DNA of 37,577 nucleotides from Belliella filtrata (GTDB taxonomy: Bacteria; Bacteroidota; Bacteroidia; Cytophagales; Cyclobacteriaceae). Each line of letters starts with the position of its first letter. Position 1 is the stretch's first letter. Location: NCBI RefSeq assembly GCF_022549775.1, contig NZ_JAKZGP010000050.1, positions 1-37,577 on the forward strand. Reading direction: 5' to 3'. Below the pieces are notes generated by a model. That model ran no database searches and had not been told where the DNA came from. It worked only from the letters and a program-made list of their open reading frames with translations. The position numbers and the translations under genes were made by a program. Below are positions 1 through 7,977 of the stretch, in pieces.

Positions 1-187
1 TAAAAAATTTACTGGTCAATTAAATCGGGCTCGCCCCAAATCCTTGTTTAAGGTTTGCATTTTAACTTTCTATAGCTTTAATTAAAAAAAACAATGGGCA
101 AAAACAAAAAACTCCCATCCCATTCCTATATCCCTGAATATACGGATATTCCCACCAGCCCCTCCGCCATAATAGGAGGCACCAGTT
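1..187. repeat. Left copy of a direct duplication (identical to 2641-2827)
   Basis: The first 187 bases of the window recur without a mismatch at 2641-2827, an offset of 2640 bp. The block covers the region downstream of a secreted-protein gene and its last ~35 codons. Beyond it the two copies stay alignable through about 662/3302 but with clustered differences. Because the identity starts at base 1, the repeat probably continues outside the window to the left. Confidence 0.95.
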
Positions 188-711
188 TCAAAGATTATTG
201 CATACAATTCCCCTTGCTGCCCCTCCTGAATAATCGGGAAACTTATAATGCCATATCCAAAATTTTTAGAAGGTTCACTACTGCCCAATTTTTCTCTCAA
301 TTTCCTGAAATTATCTTCTATTTCTTCATCAGTAAGAATATGTCCGTTTATTTTATTCGGATCCAGGTTGACAGACTTTAGCTCTTCCATTTTCTTTATT
401 AACCCAACTTTCTGTTCAGCACTGAGTAAGGTGTCAAAATCCACATAATTAATTGTGTCCAAAGGCATTCTACTCGACCTGTTCCCTAAGTTTATTTGCT
501 TGTAATTGATATACTGACTTAAACCATCCTCTTCAGCCCCAACAGTATTCTGACGGAGTGTGCCATTGGGATCCATATATAAAAATCGAAGAAAATCATA
601 TGCAAGTGCTGTTTCCGATTGGTGTTTCTGAGATTTACAGGCACCTATTACCAATAAGATAACAAGTGAGAACAATGTAAATACAAAATTTTCTGACATT
701 AACTTTTTCAT
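82..711 (-). CDS. Secreted lipoprotein, copy A of a four-member paralog family
   Basis: No named family is recognised. An N-terminal signal segment ends in a lipobox (LVIGAC), so a lipid-anchored envelope protein is expected. Motifs shared with the three neighbouring paralogs are an LRFLY...RQNT block, VDFDTLL..QK, LDP, SFPIIQ.G..G..YAI.F.TG, and a C-terminal WEFF.FA.C with a conserved Cys near the end. The frame is open upstream to an ATG at 756, but the extra 15 residues are charged and precede an ordinary signal peptide, so the Met at 711 is preferred. It is about 70-80% identical by eye to 2722-3381, with differences clustered in the middle and just after the RQNT region. Next to a HExxH protein it could be an immunity-like protein; that role is inference. 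Confidence 0.7.
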   Translation of the reverse strand: MKKLMSENFVFTLFSLVILLVIGACKSQKHQSETALAYDFLRFLYMDPNGTLRQNTVGAEEDGLSQYINYKQINLGNRSSRMPLDTINYVDFDTLLSAEQKVGLIKKMEELKSVNLDPNKINGHILTDEEIEDNFRKLREKLGSSEPSKNFGYGIISFPIIQEGQQGELYAIIFETGASYYGGGAGGNIRIFRDIGMGWEFFVFAHCFF

Positions 712-855
712 TCTTTCATCTATTATAACCTCCAAATCAGATCTGCCAGATTTCACGAATACATATTCATCAAGAATTTACACAACATCCAGTTCTTGTT
801 AAATTATCAGAAGACCTTGATTGAAATAAATCTATATCTGAAGTTTTATCCAGAT

Positions 856-1509
856 TTATAACCAACAATTTACAGTCGCAAAAAACTTCCAATTGTCTTC
901 TTCTAGTTTAAATATACGGACTGTTCCTTTTATGAATATATCATGCCATTCTGGAAAGATATTACCAGTTTCAAAAACAATCCCATACACTTCTCCATTC
1001 TTCCCTTTTTGTATAATAGGGTAGCTAATCAGTGTGAAAATAAGCATTTCTCGTCCTTGTAGTTCATTTTTTCTTTCTTCAATTGCCGACTCTGAGATGA
1101 TCGGTGGGATTATCCTTACTGGATCCAAATCCACTTTTATTGGATGCTCAAGTTTTCTGATGAATTCCTGCTTCTGATCTGAAGTCAATAATGTATCAAA
1201 ATCTACATATGCTGAAGGATCCAGCGCATTTTTGTATCTATTGAATTCATTTATAAAGGAATAATTGAAATATTCATTGTAAAAAAAATCCATTTCTTCT
1301 TTGCTAAGTGTGTTTTGACGGATCAGATCGTCCTCATTATCATAAATTGCTCTTAACAAGCTATATTCCAATTCAATATCTTCAGTTTGTGCTTTGGCAT
1401 TGTTTGAAGATACAGAAATAAAAACTGTGAAGAATAAAATTATAGCAAATGCCTTTTGAAATAACTTTGTCATGATATTGGAAATAATTTTTATACTTGA
1501 TTGCATCAT
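856..1509 (-). CDS. Secreted paralog, copy B of the four-member family
   Basis: Same family as 82-711 (RQNT, VDFDTLL, LDP, SYPIIQKG..GE.Y.I.FETG, terminal W.FF...C), more diverged. Unlike the other three it has no lipobox Cys: the signal segment ends in AKA followed by QTED, a signal peptidase I type site, so it is likely periplasmic or secreted rather than lipid-anchored. The frame opens with MMQSS; the Met 12 codons later (MTKLFQKAF, position 1473) is a more natural signal-peptide start. It starts 9 bp after the truncated HExxH-tail ORF at 1519-1752, the same arrangement as at 3381/3391, so this gene and that tail are one duplicated cassette. Confidence 0.7.
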   Translation of the reverse strand: MMQSSIKIISNIMTKLFQKAFAIILFFTVFISVSSNNAKAQTEDIELEYSLLRAIYDNEDDLIRQNTLSKEEMDFFYNEYFNYSFINEFNRYKNALDPSAYVDFDTLLTSDQKQEFIRKLEHPIKVDLDPVRIIPPIISESAIEERKNELQGREMLIFTLISYPIIQKGKNGEVYGIVFETGNIFPEWHDIFIKGTVRIFKLEEDNWKFFATVNCWL

Positions 1510-1518
1510 GCTGATTCT

Positions 1519-1752
1519 TTAGTTACAAGGAGTCCCTTTTGCCTGACTATCGTTAGTGGCTTCTTTACTTAGGACATCCCTTATCCTGGCTCTCTCATTT
1601 TCATCCAGAAAATTCTCTTTATATACTTCATAATCTATAAATTCATCATTATAAAAACCAATAAATCCACCCCAAACCATATCTTGATAAAACTGCATGG
1701 GTTGTAAATTACCCGGATTATTTGACTGGTCCCGCCGGTTCACCCTTGTCAT
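1519..1752 (-). pseudogene. Orphan truncated copy of the C-terminal tail of the HExxH protein
   Basis: The 77 codons match the last ~70 residues of the protein at 3391-3828 (DQSNNPGN.QPMQFYQDM.WGG, ENERARIRDV, terminal KGTPCN). The homology begins abruptly at DQSNN, and the part carrying the HExxH metal-binding motif is missing. Upstream in this frame there is a stop just before the ATG at 1752. It is best read as a gene remnant left by duplication, comparable to an orphan toxin tip. Translation of the remnant is not excluded. Confidence 0.75.
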
Positions 1753-1973
1753 TCAGGAAGTAGATGCTCCAAACAACCGTCTTCTGTTCATACTCTTTAT
1801 TATATTCATTCGCATTTGAATTCAATCTAAGTATCCGCTTTAATACCAGAAGATTTGTTTACCAGTAAACAACATTTCTACTTGATCAATATCCTTAAAA
1901 ATCTGATTCTTAAGGAGACCTTGGTTGATTTGGTTACCAATGTCTTTGCAGATTTACATAATTATCTATTATA
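1753..1973. other. Non-coding remnant between duplicated cassettes
   Basis: No credible ORF is present. Short stretches resemble other parts of the array: a gagacctt-ggttgat string near 1916-1934 resembles one near 813-825. This suggests degraded cassette sequence. No terminator or RNA gene was seen. Confidence 0.4.
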
Positions 1974-2609
1974 TCACTGGATGTCACATGGTGCAAACCC
2001 CAATAATTCCCAGTAGGGATCAGACTTTACAAAAACCCTGATTTCCCCAACTGAATCTGATCTAAATCTAAAAGAAAAGGTATCAAATGTGATGGCGTAA
2101 ATAACACCATTAATACCCTTTTGGATAATTGGGAAGCTGATTTTATTCATTCTTGGAACAATAGGTTCGCTGAGGTTTTTGGGATATATCTTATCAAAAT
2201 TTTCCTTTCTTTCTAAGTATATCTCTTCAGGTAGTACTTCAGCAATCATTCTATCAGGATCCAGTTGCACCTCCATAAGTTCTTTAAATTTATTAATAAG
2301 CTGGCCTTTTTGATCTTCGGTAAAAAGCAAATCCAGGTTTAGAAAAGGTTCACTATCATTTGGATTATTTGTAGACCTGATGTTTTCTCGCAAATAATCA
2401 TAGCGTAAAAACCGCCCATACAGTGTATCATTGTTATCTATGGTGTTCTGCCGAATTATACTTGCCGGATCATGATGTAAAAATCTTAGCAAACCGTACT
2501 CTAAATCCATTTGCTTTTGCTGCTGAATTTTACAGGAACTTATCAAAGTTGCTATACTGAGAGTAAGGGCATAAACAATTAAATATATTTTTTGCTTTTC
2601 CATAGTCAA
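1974..2609 (-). CDS. Secreted lipoprotein, copy C of the four-member paralog family (most diverged)
   Basis: A signal segment with lipobox LISSC (Cys26) predicts lipidation. It retains the family pattern: LEYGLLRFLHHDP, IRQNT, a leucine-rich LLFTEDQK..LINKF block, LDP, SFPIIQKG.NG.IYAI.FDT, and a terminal WELLGFAPC. It lacks the YGGGAGG stretch seen in copies A and D. A Met at codon 3 is an alternative start. No HExxH-type partner lies immediately upstream, since copy D is next. The function is unknown; membership of the duplicated family is clear. Confidence 0.7.
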   Translation of the reverse strand: MTMEKQKIYLIVYALTLSIATLISSCKIQQQKQMDLEYGLLRFLHHDPASIIRQNTIDNNDTLYGRFLRYDYLRENIRSTNNPNDSEPFLNLDLLFTEDQKGQLINKFKELMEVQLDPDRMIAEVLPEEIYLERKENFDKIYPKNLSEPIVPRMNKISFPIIQKGINGVIYAITFDTFSFRFRSDSVGEIRVFVKSDPYWELLGFAPCDIQ

Positions 2610-2640
2610 TGTGTTGTTTTATCCTTTTCACAATACTTTA

Positions 2641-2827
2641 TAAAAAATTTACTGGTCAATTAAATCGGGCTCGCCCCAAATCCTTGTTTAAGGTTTGCAT
2701 TTTAACTTTCTATAGCTTTAATTAAAAAAAACAATGGGCAAAAACAAAAAACTCCCATCCCATTCCTATATCCCTGAATATACGGATATTCCCACCAGCC
2801 CCTCCGCCATAATAGGAGGCACCAGTT
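2641..2827. repeat. Right copy of the direct duplication (identical to 1-187)
   Basis: Base-for-base identical to the first 187 bases of the window. Similarity continues, interrupted by divergent patches, to about 3302. After that the sequence instead matches 1448-1572, an offset of 1872 bp. The right copy is therefore a mosaic of two donors. Confidence 0.95.
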
Positions 2828-3381
2828 AGAAAGATGATTGCATATATTTCTCCATTTTTCCCCTCCTGAATAATCGGAAAACTAATAACACTATAACCTA
2901 AAGATCCAGAGAATTCACCTTCACCCAATTTTTCTCTCAATTTCCTGAAATTCTCTTCTATTTCTTCGGTCGAAAAAATATTCACATTTATTATATTTGG
3001 ATCCAGGTTGACAGACTTTAGCTCGTCCAATTTCTTTATTAACTCAACTTTTTGTTCAACACTGAGTAAGGTGTCAAAATCTACATAATTAATTGTGTCC
3101 AAAGGCATTCTACTCGACCTGTTCCCTAAGTTTATTTGCCTGTAATTGATGTACTGACTTAAACCATCCTCTTCAGCCCCAACAGTATTCTGACGGACTA
3201 TAACATTGGGGTTGTAATATAAAAAACGCAGAAAATCATATGCAAGTGCTGTTTCCGATTGGTGTTTCTGAGATTTACAGGCACCTATTACCAATAAGAT
3301 AAGAAGCGAAAACATTGTAAATGCCTTTTGAAATAACTTTGTCATGATATTGGAAATAATTTTTATACTTGATTGCATCAT
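2722..3381 (-). CDS. Secreted lipoprotein, copy D, a chimera of copies A and B
   Basis: The first ~21 residues (MMQSS...LFQKAF) are the same as copy B at 856-1509, while everything from the lipobox (LVIGAC, Cys35) onward follows copy A at 82-711. The DNA changes partner near 3320. This is direct evidence of recombination between paralogs that swapped the 5' end of a gene. Differences from copy A cluster around the residues before RQNT and in a ~35-residue segment before SFPIIQ; the flanks are nearly invariant. The Met at codon 13 is an alternative start. It lies 9 bp after the HExxH ORF and is probably co-transcribed with it. Confidence 0.75.
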   Translation of the reverse strand: MMQSSIKIISNIMTKLFQKAFTMFSLLILLVIGACKSQKHQSETALAYDFLRFLYYNPNVIVRQNTVGAEEDGLSQYINYRQINLGNRSSRMPLDTINYVDFDTLLSVEQKVELIKKLDELKSVNLDPNIINVNIFSTEEIEENFRKLREKLGEGEFSGSLGYSVISFPIIQEGKNGEIYAIIFLTGASYYGGGAGGNIRIFRDIGMGWEFFVFAHCFF

Positions 3382-3390
3382 GCTAATTCT

Positions 3391-3828
3391 TTAGTTACAA
3401 GGAGTCCCTTTTGCCTGACTATCGTTAGTGGCTTCTTTACTTATGACATCCCTTATCCTGGCCCTTTCATTTTCATCTGGAAAATTCTCTTTAAATCCTT
3501 CATACTCAATATAATTTATACCATTTTCACTAAAATCTGTTAGACCTCCCCAGGCCATATCTTGATAAAACTGCATAGGTTGAACATTTCCTGGGTTATT
3601 TGACTGATCCCACTGATACAAACTTTCAGCAATTACATCTATGTAAACCGGCATAAATCCATGATGTGCATGCATGACATCATTTACTAACCCTTTAGCA
3701 AGTGCAAAAGCATTCAAACTTTTAATCAGATCAGACCCAGGTTCAGCATAATTTAAGTACAATATATGGGCATGAATCAACTCATGCATCATAGTCCGTA
3801 CAATGGAAATAGTAGTAGCGGTATTCAA
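3391..3828 (-). CDS. HExxH metallopeptidase-like domain, probably the frameshifted C-terminus of 3944-5086
   Basis: A HELIH motif (residues 15-19 counted from the TTG at 3828) is the zinc-binding and catalytic signature of SprT-like/zincin metallopeptidases. Further His residues in MHAHHGF could supply the third ligand. There is no ATG: the frame is open upstream to 3948, giving YSNKFDYRL...IETKFSSQYLNTATT before HELIH, which overlaps the end of the gene at 3944-5086 by 5 bp in another frame. In related Bacteroidota proteins, as I recall the family, the lipoprotein part and the HExxH part form one chain, so a single-base insertion (or two-base deletion) near 3944-3950 has probably split one gene. 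A TTG or coupled start would be the alternative. Confidence 0.65.
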   Translation of the reverse strand: MNTATTISIVRTMMHELIHAHILYLNYAEPGSDLIKSLNAFALAKGLVNDVMHAHHGFMPVYIDVIAESLYQWDQSNNPGNVQPMQFYQDMAWGGLTDFSENGINYIEYEGFKENFPDENERARIRDVISKEATNDSQAKGTPCN

Positions 3829-3943
3829 ATATTGACTACTAAATTTAGTCTCTATAATATTTGTCCCTTGAATTCTATTAGTTGAAGCATTTACATTATT
3901 TGAAAGGTCATTGACGTTTCTAAGTCTATAATCAAACTTATTA

Positions 3944-5086
3944 CTATATTAATAGATTAAGAATCTCATCAAAAATATTATCACTATTCGGATTGTTTAC
4001 CGCATTGTTCAGCATTTTCCTGAATATTTCTTTGGCACAAGGATGTTCAAATAATTCAAAATCTACTTTAGATTCCTCACCCTTCCAAAGCGCCAGACTT
4101 TCATAGAACTGAAAAAAATGATCGTCTGTATACATCCATAAATCGCTGAGCGGATTAAATGGCAGGTAAGAATAATTGATATGATCCGCCTGCACTACCA
4201 CTAGAGGCAAGTACATTTCTGTAGCAGACCAATTGCAACCAGAATCTGTACAGGAATACTTCATATAGATAAGGGTTCCGTTGCTAAGGCTGATTATTTC
4301 TTCCTGTCCATTCACCGGGTTTAGAGGAAGGTTATTGCCACTAGGTCCATTTCCACCTCCATCACCTCCTCCGGCACAATGTGTCCCAAGCAATCTAGTT
4401 TGTTGGGATTCGCAGGTACATGAAGTAAACAGGTAATTTCTGGAAACTTCTACCCCATCAATATAGGTGATATAATACCAGTCCAGACATCCCTGAGTCC
4501 TGGAGTTGACATTCTTGCCCGGTTCCTCTATAGCGGACAATCGACTGTTGGAAATCAACTCTCCATTAGAAAAAACATTTTCTACCAAGTTTATTCCCAG
4601 TAGGTTGGAGATTGTAAAGGTTCCAGAATAATTGTGTTCATTATTTTCCAATACATTCTTTATCATTGAATTCATGTCAAAGCCACCTATTGGGTCAAAT
4701 TCCATTACCTGAGCGTATTTGGGTTCTCCTTCAAGAGTATAAAAAATAATTCGCCTATCAGAAAATCGGTCTGTCTTTGGTAATGAATATATGCTTAGTT
4801 TTTGGTGTTCCCGTATTGTCAAAGATTGAAGTGAGGACCAATTTATTTCCTTACCTAAATCTAAAACTAAATCTTTTTCCTCTTCTTCTACCTGTTCTGA
4901 AACAGACTCAAGATACTCAAGTACTTGATTCTTTTGTTCTTGGTCTATTTGTTTTGATTCTCCTCCAATATCACCTGGATTAAGATCGCATGATTGTAAT
5001 CCCAGCATACTTATGTACAAAAGGAATACAATGTTTCTAAAAAGTGTGAATGTGTGTGAAAGCGTGTTGGTAATAAAATTCTTCAT
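3944..5086 (-). CDS. Exported lipoprotein with Gly-rich linker; N-terminal part of a HExxH protein
   Basis: A signal segment ends in a lipobox (LGLQSC), followed by a Glu/Gln-rich coiled-coil-like stretch (about residues 45-70). Further on are a Cys-rich patch (CLDWYY, TSCTC, THC) and a linker rich in Gly and Asn (about 245-265), a layout seen in surface lipoproteins of Bacteroidota that carry exchangeable C-terminal domains. The end (HPCAKEIF...NNPNSDNIFDEILNLLI) resembles the junction that normally leads into a metallopeptidase domain. Here a TAG interrupts it, while the metallopeptidase sequence continues in the +1 frame. The intact ancestor would be about 560 residues. It is the first gene of the minus-strand array and likely its promoter-proximal member. 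Function as a toxin or effector is inference. Confidence 0.7.
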   Translation of the reverse strand: MKNFITNTLSHTFTLFRNIVFLLYISMLGLQSCDLNPGDIGGESKQIDQEQKNQVLEYLESVSEQVEEEEKDLVLDLGKEINWSSLQSLTIREHQKLSIYSLPKTDRFSDRRIIFYTLEGEPKYAQVMEFDPIGGFDMNSMIKNVLENNEHNYSGTFTISNLLGINLVENVFSNGELISNSRLSAIEEPGKNVNSRTQGCLDWYYITYIDGVEVSRNYLFTSCTCESQQTRLLGTHCAGGGDGGGNGPSGNNLPLNPVNGQEEIISLSNGTLIYMKYSCTDSGCNWSATEMYLPLVVVQADHINYSYLPFNPLSDLWMYTDDHFFQFYESLALWKGEESKVDFELFEHPCAKEIFRKMLNNAVNNPNSDNIFDEILNLLI

Positions 5087-5853
5087 AGTGGTATAAATTA
5101 TGGTTTAAAAAAAGATATAAATCTAATAAATCATGCTTAAGTTATAAAAATAAAATTAAAACTACAAACGTATTAGATGAATTTTCTTAGTTCAATGGGA
5201 AAAAATATCAGGAAACACTCCATAGACCAAATAATAAGCTAGACTTCATACCTATTGAAACTATGATCTTTTGGGTTCAATTTATCATTACTCTATGGGA
5301 TTTAGGAATTGTTTAGCATACCTTATCGACCGAGTTTTGATAAAGAGGGTTTGCTGAAAAAATTTCAGGCATGCCAGATTCAAAGCTGGCGAATGAAGAT
5401 GCATGCATATACTTCGAATGAGCCCAATGATGAATATGGTATGCCTGGCTAGCCTGAAAATTTCGATTTATGAAGTTTAAGGAGCACGGAAATCAAGCTA
5501 GATCATTGAATAAGCTTTCACCTGCTGATAAAGGCAATACTTGTTAAATAGGCTATTCATCAAAATTTGAAGAAATTATTATCCTTTTGGCGTTTTTCAG
5601 CACGCCCTAATTTAGAGTTGGCTAGGACAATAAAAAGAGAAATAAAATAACATTAAAAAATGAATTTTATTTCATGACTATCTCCTTTCTTGCACGAAGC
5701 CAATTAATAGATTATTGCATTAGCAATTTGATATTTTGCTGATGGGAATTGTTCTCTAATGTTGAGTATTCACAGCTTAATAAAGCTACGTCATATCCTA
5801 CGTGCAACCTTGCGAATACTCATATTTTATTTAAACCAGCTTGTGATTTCTAC
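5087..5853. other. 767-bp gene-free region carrying a MITE-like element
   Basis: No ORF with convincing composition was found on either strand. The middle contains an element with inverted ends (5346-5608, listed separately). A perfect 10-bp AT-only inverted repeat lies at 5639-5648 and 5664-5673. No tRNA or CRISPR-like structure was seen. The gap separates the duplicated lipoprotein array from the metabolic genes. Confidence 0.5.
5346..5608. mobile_element. Candidate MITE-like element with 16-bp terminal inverted repeats
   Basis: The left end agggtttgctgaaaaa (5346-5361) and the right end read on the other strand, agggcgtgctgaaaaa (5593-5608), match at 14 of 16 positions. The 263-bp interior has no ORF. 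It contains a second, imperfect inverted repeat (about 5359-5375 against 5445-5463, sharing the core tttcaggc/gcctgaaa) and a small stem at 5373-5390 (gccag/ctggc). The form fits a non-autonomous transposon remnant. No clear target-site duplication was found, so this is tentative. Confidence 0.45.
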
Positions 5854-7860
5854 CTAAATTTCCTTCAAAACCATCCCTACCCTGCTAGGTAAATATAGCT
5901 TTAAAGTACCATTATCATCAGTACTATATTTCAGCGACTTATCTAATCTTGAAAACCCTCCAAACTTTTCTTCATCGGAGTGAAGAATGATCTGATAACT
6001 ACTCTTTTTCCTTACTGGAATTTCGTATCCAAACAAGGATTCAAAAGGATGGAAATTAAATACAAAAATCAACCTTGCCCTTTCATAAGCCAATATTTTC
6101 ATTTGCGGATCCAAAAACAATTGATGCGCATGGCTTGATGCGCAAACATCATATCCTGCCACTAATTTGATCATTTCTTCGTCAAAATCAGCTAAGAACT
6201 TATACTTCAAAGAAGGGTTATCTCTCAATGACCATTGCCTCCTAGCATATTGATAGCTCCAGTCGTTTCCAGCTCTTGGGAAATCAACCCACTCTGGATG
6301 TCCAAATTCATTCCCAATAAAATTAAGATACCCCTCACCTCCCAGACCGATAGTAACTAGCCTGATCATCTTATGCAAAGCTATTCCTCTATCGATCACC
6401 AAATTCTCATCCTCTAGTCCCATATTGAAGTACATCTCTTTGTCCATCAACCAAAAAGCCAAAGACTTGTCACCAACTAATGCTTGATCATGAGATTCAG
6501 CATAGGCTATTGTTTTTTCTTTTTGAGGCCTATTAGAAAGCTCGTGCCAAAGCTCAAACATATCCCATTCCTCATCCTGCTTGTGCTTCAATGTTTTGAT
6601 CCAAAAATCTGGAATTCCCATTGCCAACCTGAAATCAAACCCTATTCCGCCATCGTCAATTGGTCTACACAAACCCGGCATTCCACTGACCTCCTCTGCA
6701 ATACTGATTTTATCAGTACTTATTTCTTGTATCAATGCATTGGCTAATTGAAGATAAGTAACAGCATCATCATCTACACCTTCGTCAAAGTATTTAGTAG
6801 GATTGTCGAAACTTATATTTCCATGGTGGTTATAAATAATAGAAGTAACTCCATCAAACCTATATCCATCAAAATGAAACTCTTCTAGCCAATAGCGAAT
6901 ATTACTTAATAGAAATTGTAAAACTTCCCATTTCCCATAGTCAAAAAGCTTGGAATCCCAACCTTCATGATATCCTCTAGGCCCAGCATGAAAATATTGA
7001 TGATCGGAACCATCAAACTCATTGAGGCCTTCATTGATATTCTTGACAGCATGAGAATGAACAATATCCATAATAACGGCAATACCCATCTTATGCGCTG
7101 TGTTCACGAGACTTTTCAACTCTTCTGGAGTACCAAACCTTGAACTTGCTGCAAAGAAATTAGATACATGATAACCAAAAGAACCATAGTATGGATGCTC
7201 CATGACTGCCATCAATTGTATAGCATTGTAGCCAGCCTTTTTTATTCTTGGCAATATTTCTTTTTCAAATTCTAAGTATGTTCCGACTTTATGCTTTTCT
7301 AAGGCCATGCCTACATGACATTCATAAATCAAGGGTTGATTTTTGATTGTGGATAAATCAAAATCTCTGTCTGACCACTCGAATTCCTGCTCCATCCAGA
7401 CTTGCCCAGCATAATCATGTGTTTGTTCATCTTGAACAACGCGCTTGATGTAAGCTGGAATTCTATCAAAAGCTCCCTTTTGATTTTCTATATGAACTTT
7501 GACCTTACTTTGGTGTAAGAAACTATCCTTGTACTCATCGAAAGGCAAAAAGATTTCCCAATCTCCACGGTGGTTTCTTCTCATTGGATGACTGTAACGG
7601 TTCCATCCATTGAAATCCCCCATAAGAAATAAATTGTGTGCAGCTGGTGCCCATTCTCTGTAAACCCATCCATTTCTCATCTTTTCGAAATGAATTCCAT
7701 AATATTCATGGATTCTGGCAAATTCCAAAATACTGCCAGAATGATTTTCAATGGCATTTTTCACTTCCAAAAACCGCTGATGTCTTGCACTAATAGCTGA
7801 AGCACAAGGCTCTAGCCAAGCTTCATCCATTACTAAAGGTAAAATTTTCGAATCTTCCAC
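5854..7860 (-). CDS. glgB: 1,4-alpha-glucan branching enzyme (GH13, eukaryotic-like type)
   Basis: It forms alpha-1,6 branches in glycogen by cleaving an alpha-1,4 chain and transferring it; cytoplasmic. An N-terminal CBM48/immunoglobulin-like region (about 55-155, with REWAPAAHNLFLMGDFNGWN) precedes the GH13 barrel. All four GH13 regions are visible: DIVHSH (265-270), YRFDGVTS with nucleophile Asp336, IAEEVSG with acid/base Glu389, and AESHDQ with His457-Asp458. The 668-residue length and the order GDFNGWN...IYECHVG...FDGYRFDGVTS resemble the eukaryotic-type branching enzyme subfamily (GH13_8) more than the ~730-residue E. coli GlgB. It stands without other glycogen genes in this window. The ATG at 7860 gives a complete N-terminus. 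Confidence 0.93.
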   Translation of the reverse strand: MEDSKILPLVMDEAWLEPCASAISARHQRFLEVKNAIENHSGSILEFARIHEYYGIHFEKMRNGWVYREWAPAAHNLFLMGDFNGWNRYSHPMRRNHRGDWEIFLPFDEYKDSFLHQSKVKVHIENQKGAFDRIPAYIKRVVQDEQTHDYAGQVWMEQEFEWSDRDFDLSTIKNQPLIYECHVGMALEKHKVGTYLEFEKEILPRIKKAGYNAIQLMAVMEHPYYGSFGYHVSNFFAASSRFGTPEELKSLVNTAHKMGIAVIMDIVHSHAVKNINEGLNEFDGSDHQYFHAGPRGYHEGWDSKLFDYGKWEVLQFLLSNIRYWLEEFHFDGYRFDGVTSIIYNHHGNISFDNPTKYFDEGVDDDAVTYLQLANALIQEISTDKISIAEEVSGMPGLCRPIDDGGIGFDFRLAMGIPDFWIKTLKHKQDEEWDMFELWHELSNRPQKEKTIAYAESHDQALVGDKSLAFWLMDKEMYFNMGLEDENLVIDRGIALHKMIRLVTIGLGGEGYLNFIGNEFGHPEWVDFPRAGNDWSYQYARRQWSLRDNPSLKYKFLADFDEEMIKLVAGYDVCASSHAHQLFLDPQMKILAYERARLIFVFNFHPFESLFGYEIPVRKKSSYQIILHSDEEKFGGFSRLDKSLKYSTDDNGTLKLYLPSRVGMVLKEI

Positions 7861-7891
7861 AAAAAATCAGTTTAGTATATGTCTAAGGTAA

Positions 7892-7909
7892 AAATACTTA
7901 ACAGTATTT
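7892..7909. promoter_or_regulatory. Inverted repeat upstream of glgB
   Basis: Perfect 7-bp arms (aaatact / agtattt) separated by taac, lying 32-49 bp before the glgB start. This could be a regulator site or the promoter-overlapping element of glgB. In AT-rich sequence a chance palindrome is possible. Confidence 0.3.
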
Positions 7910-7977
7910 CAATGCAAAAAATGAAAAGTTTGCGCTTCTTGATTTAAATTTTGATCTACTTTATTTCTGAACAAGAT

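Noticed and set aside
94-448. Plus-strand frames over the first lipoprotein gene
   Set aside because: They are antisense to a member of a conserved paralog family; no independent features.
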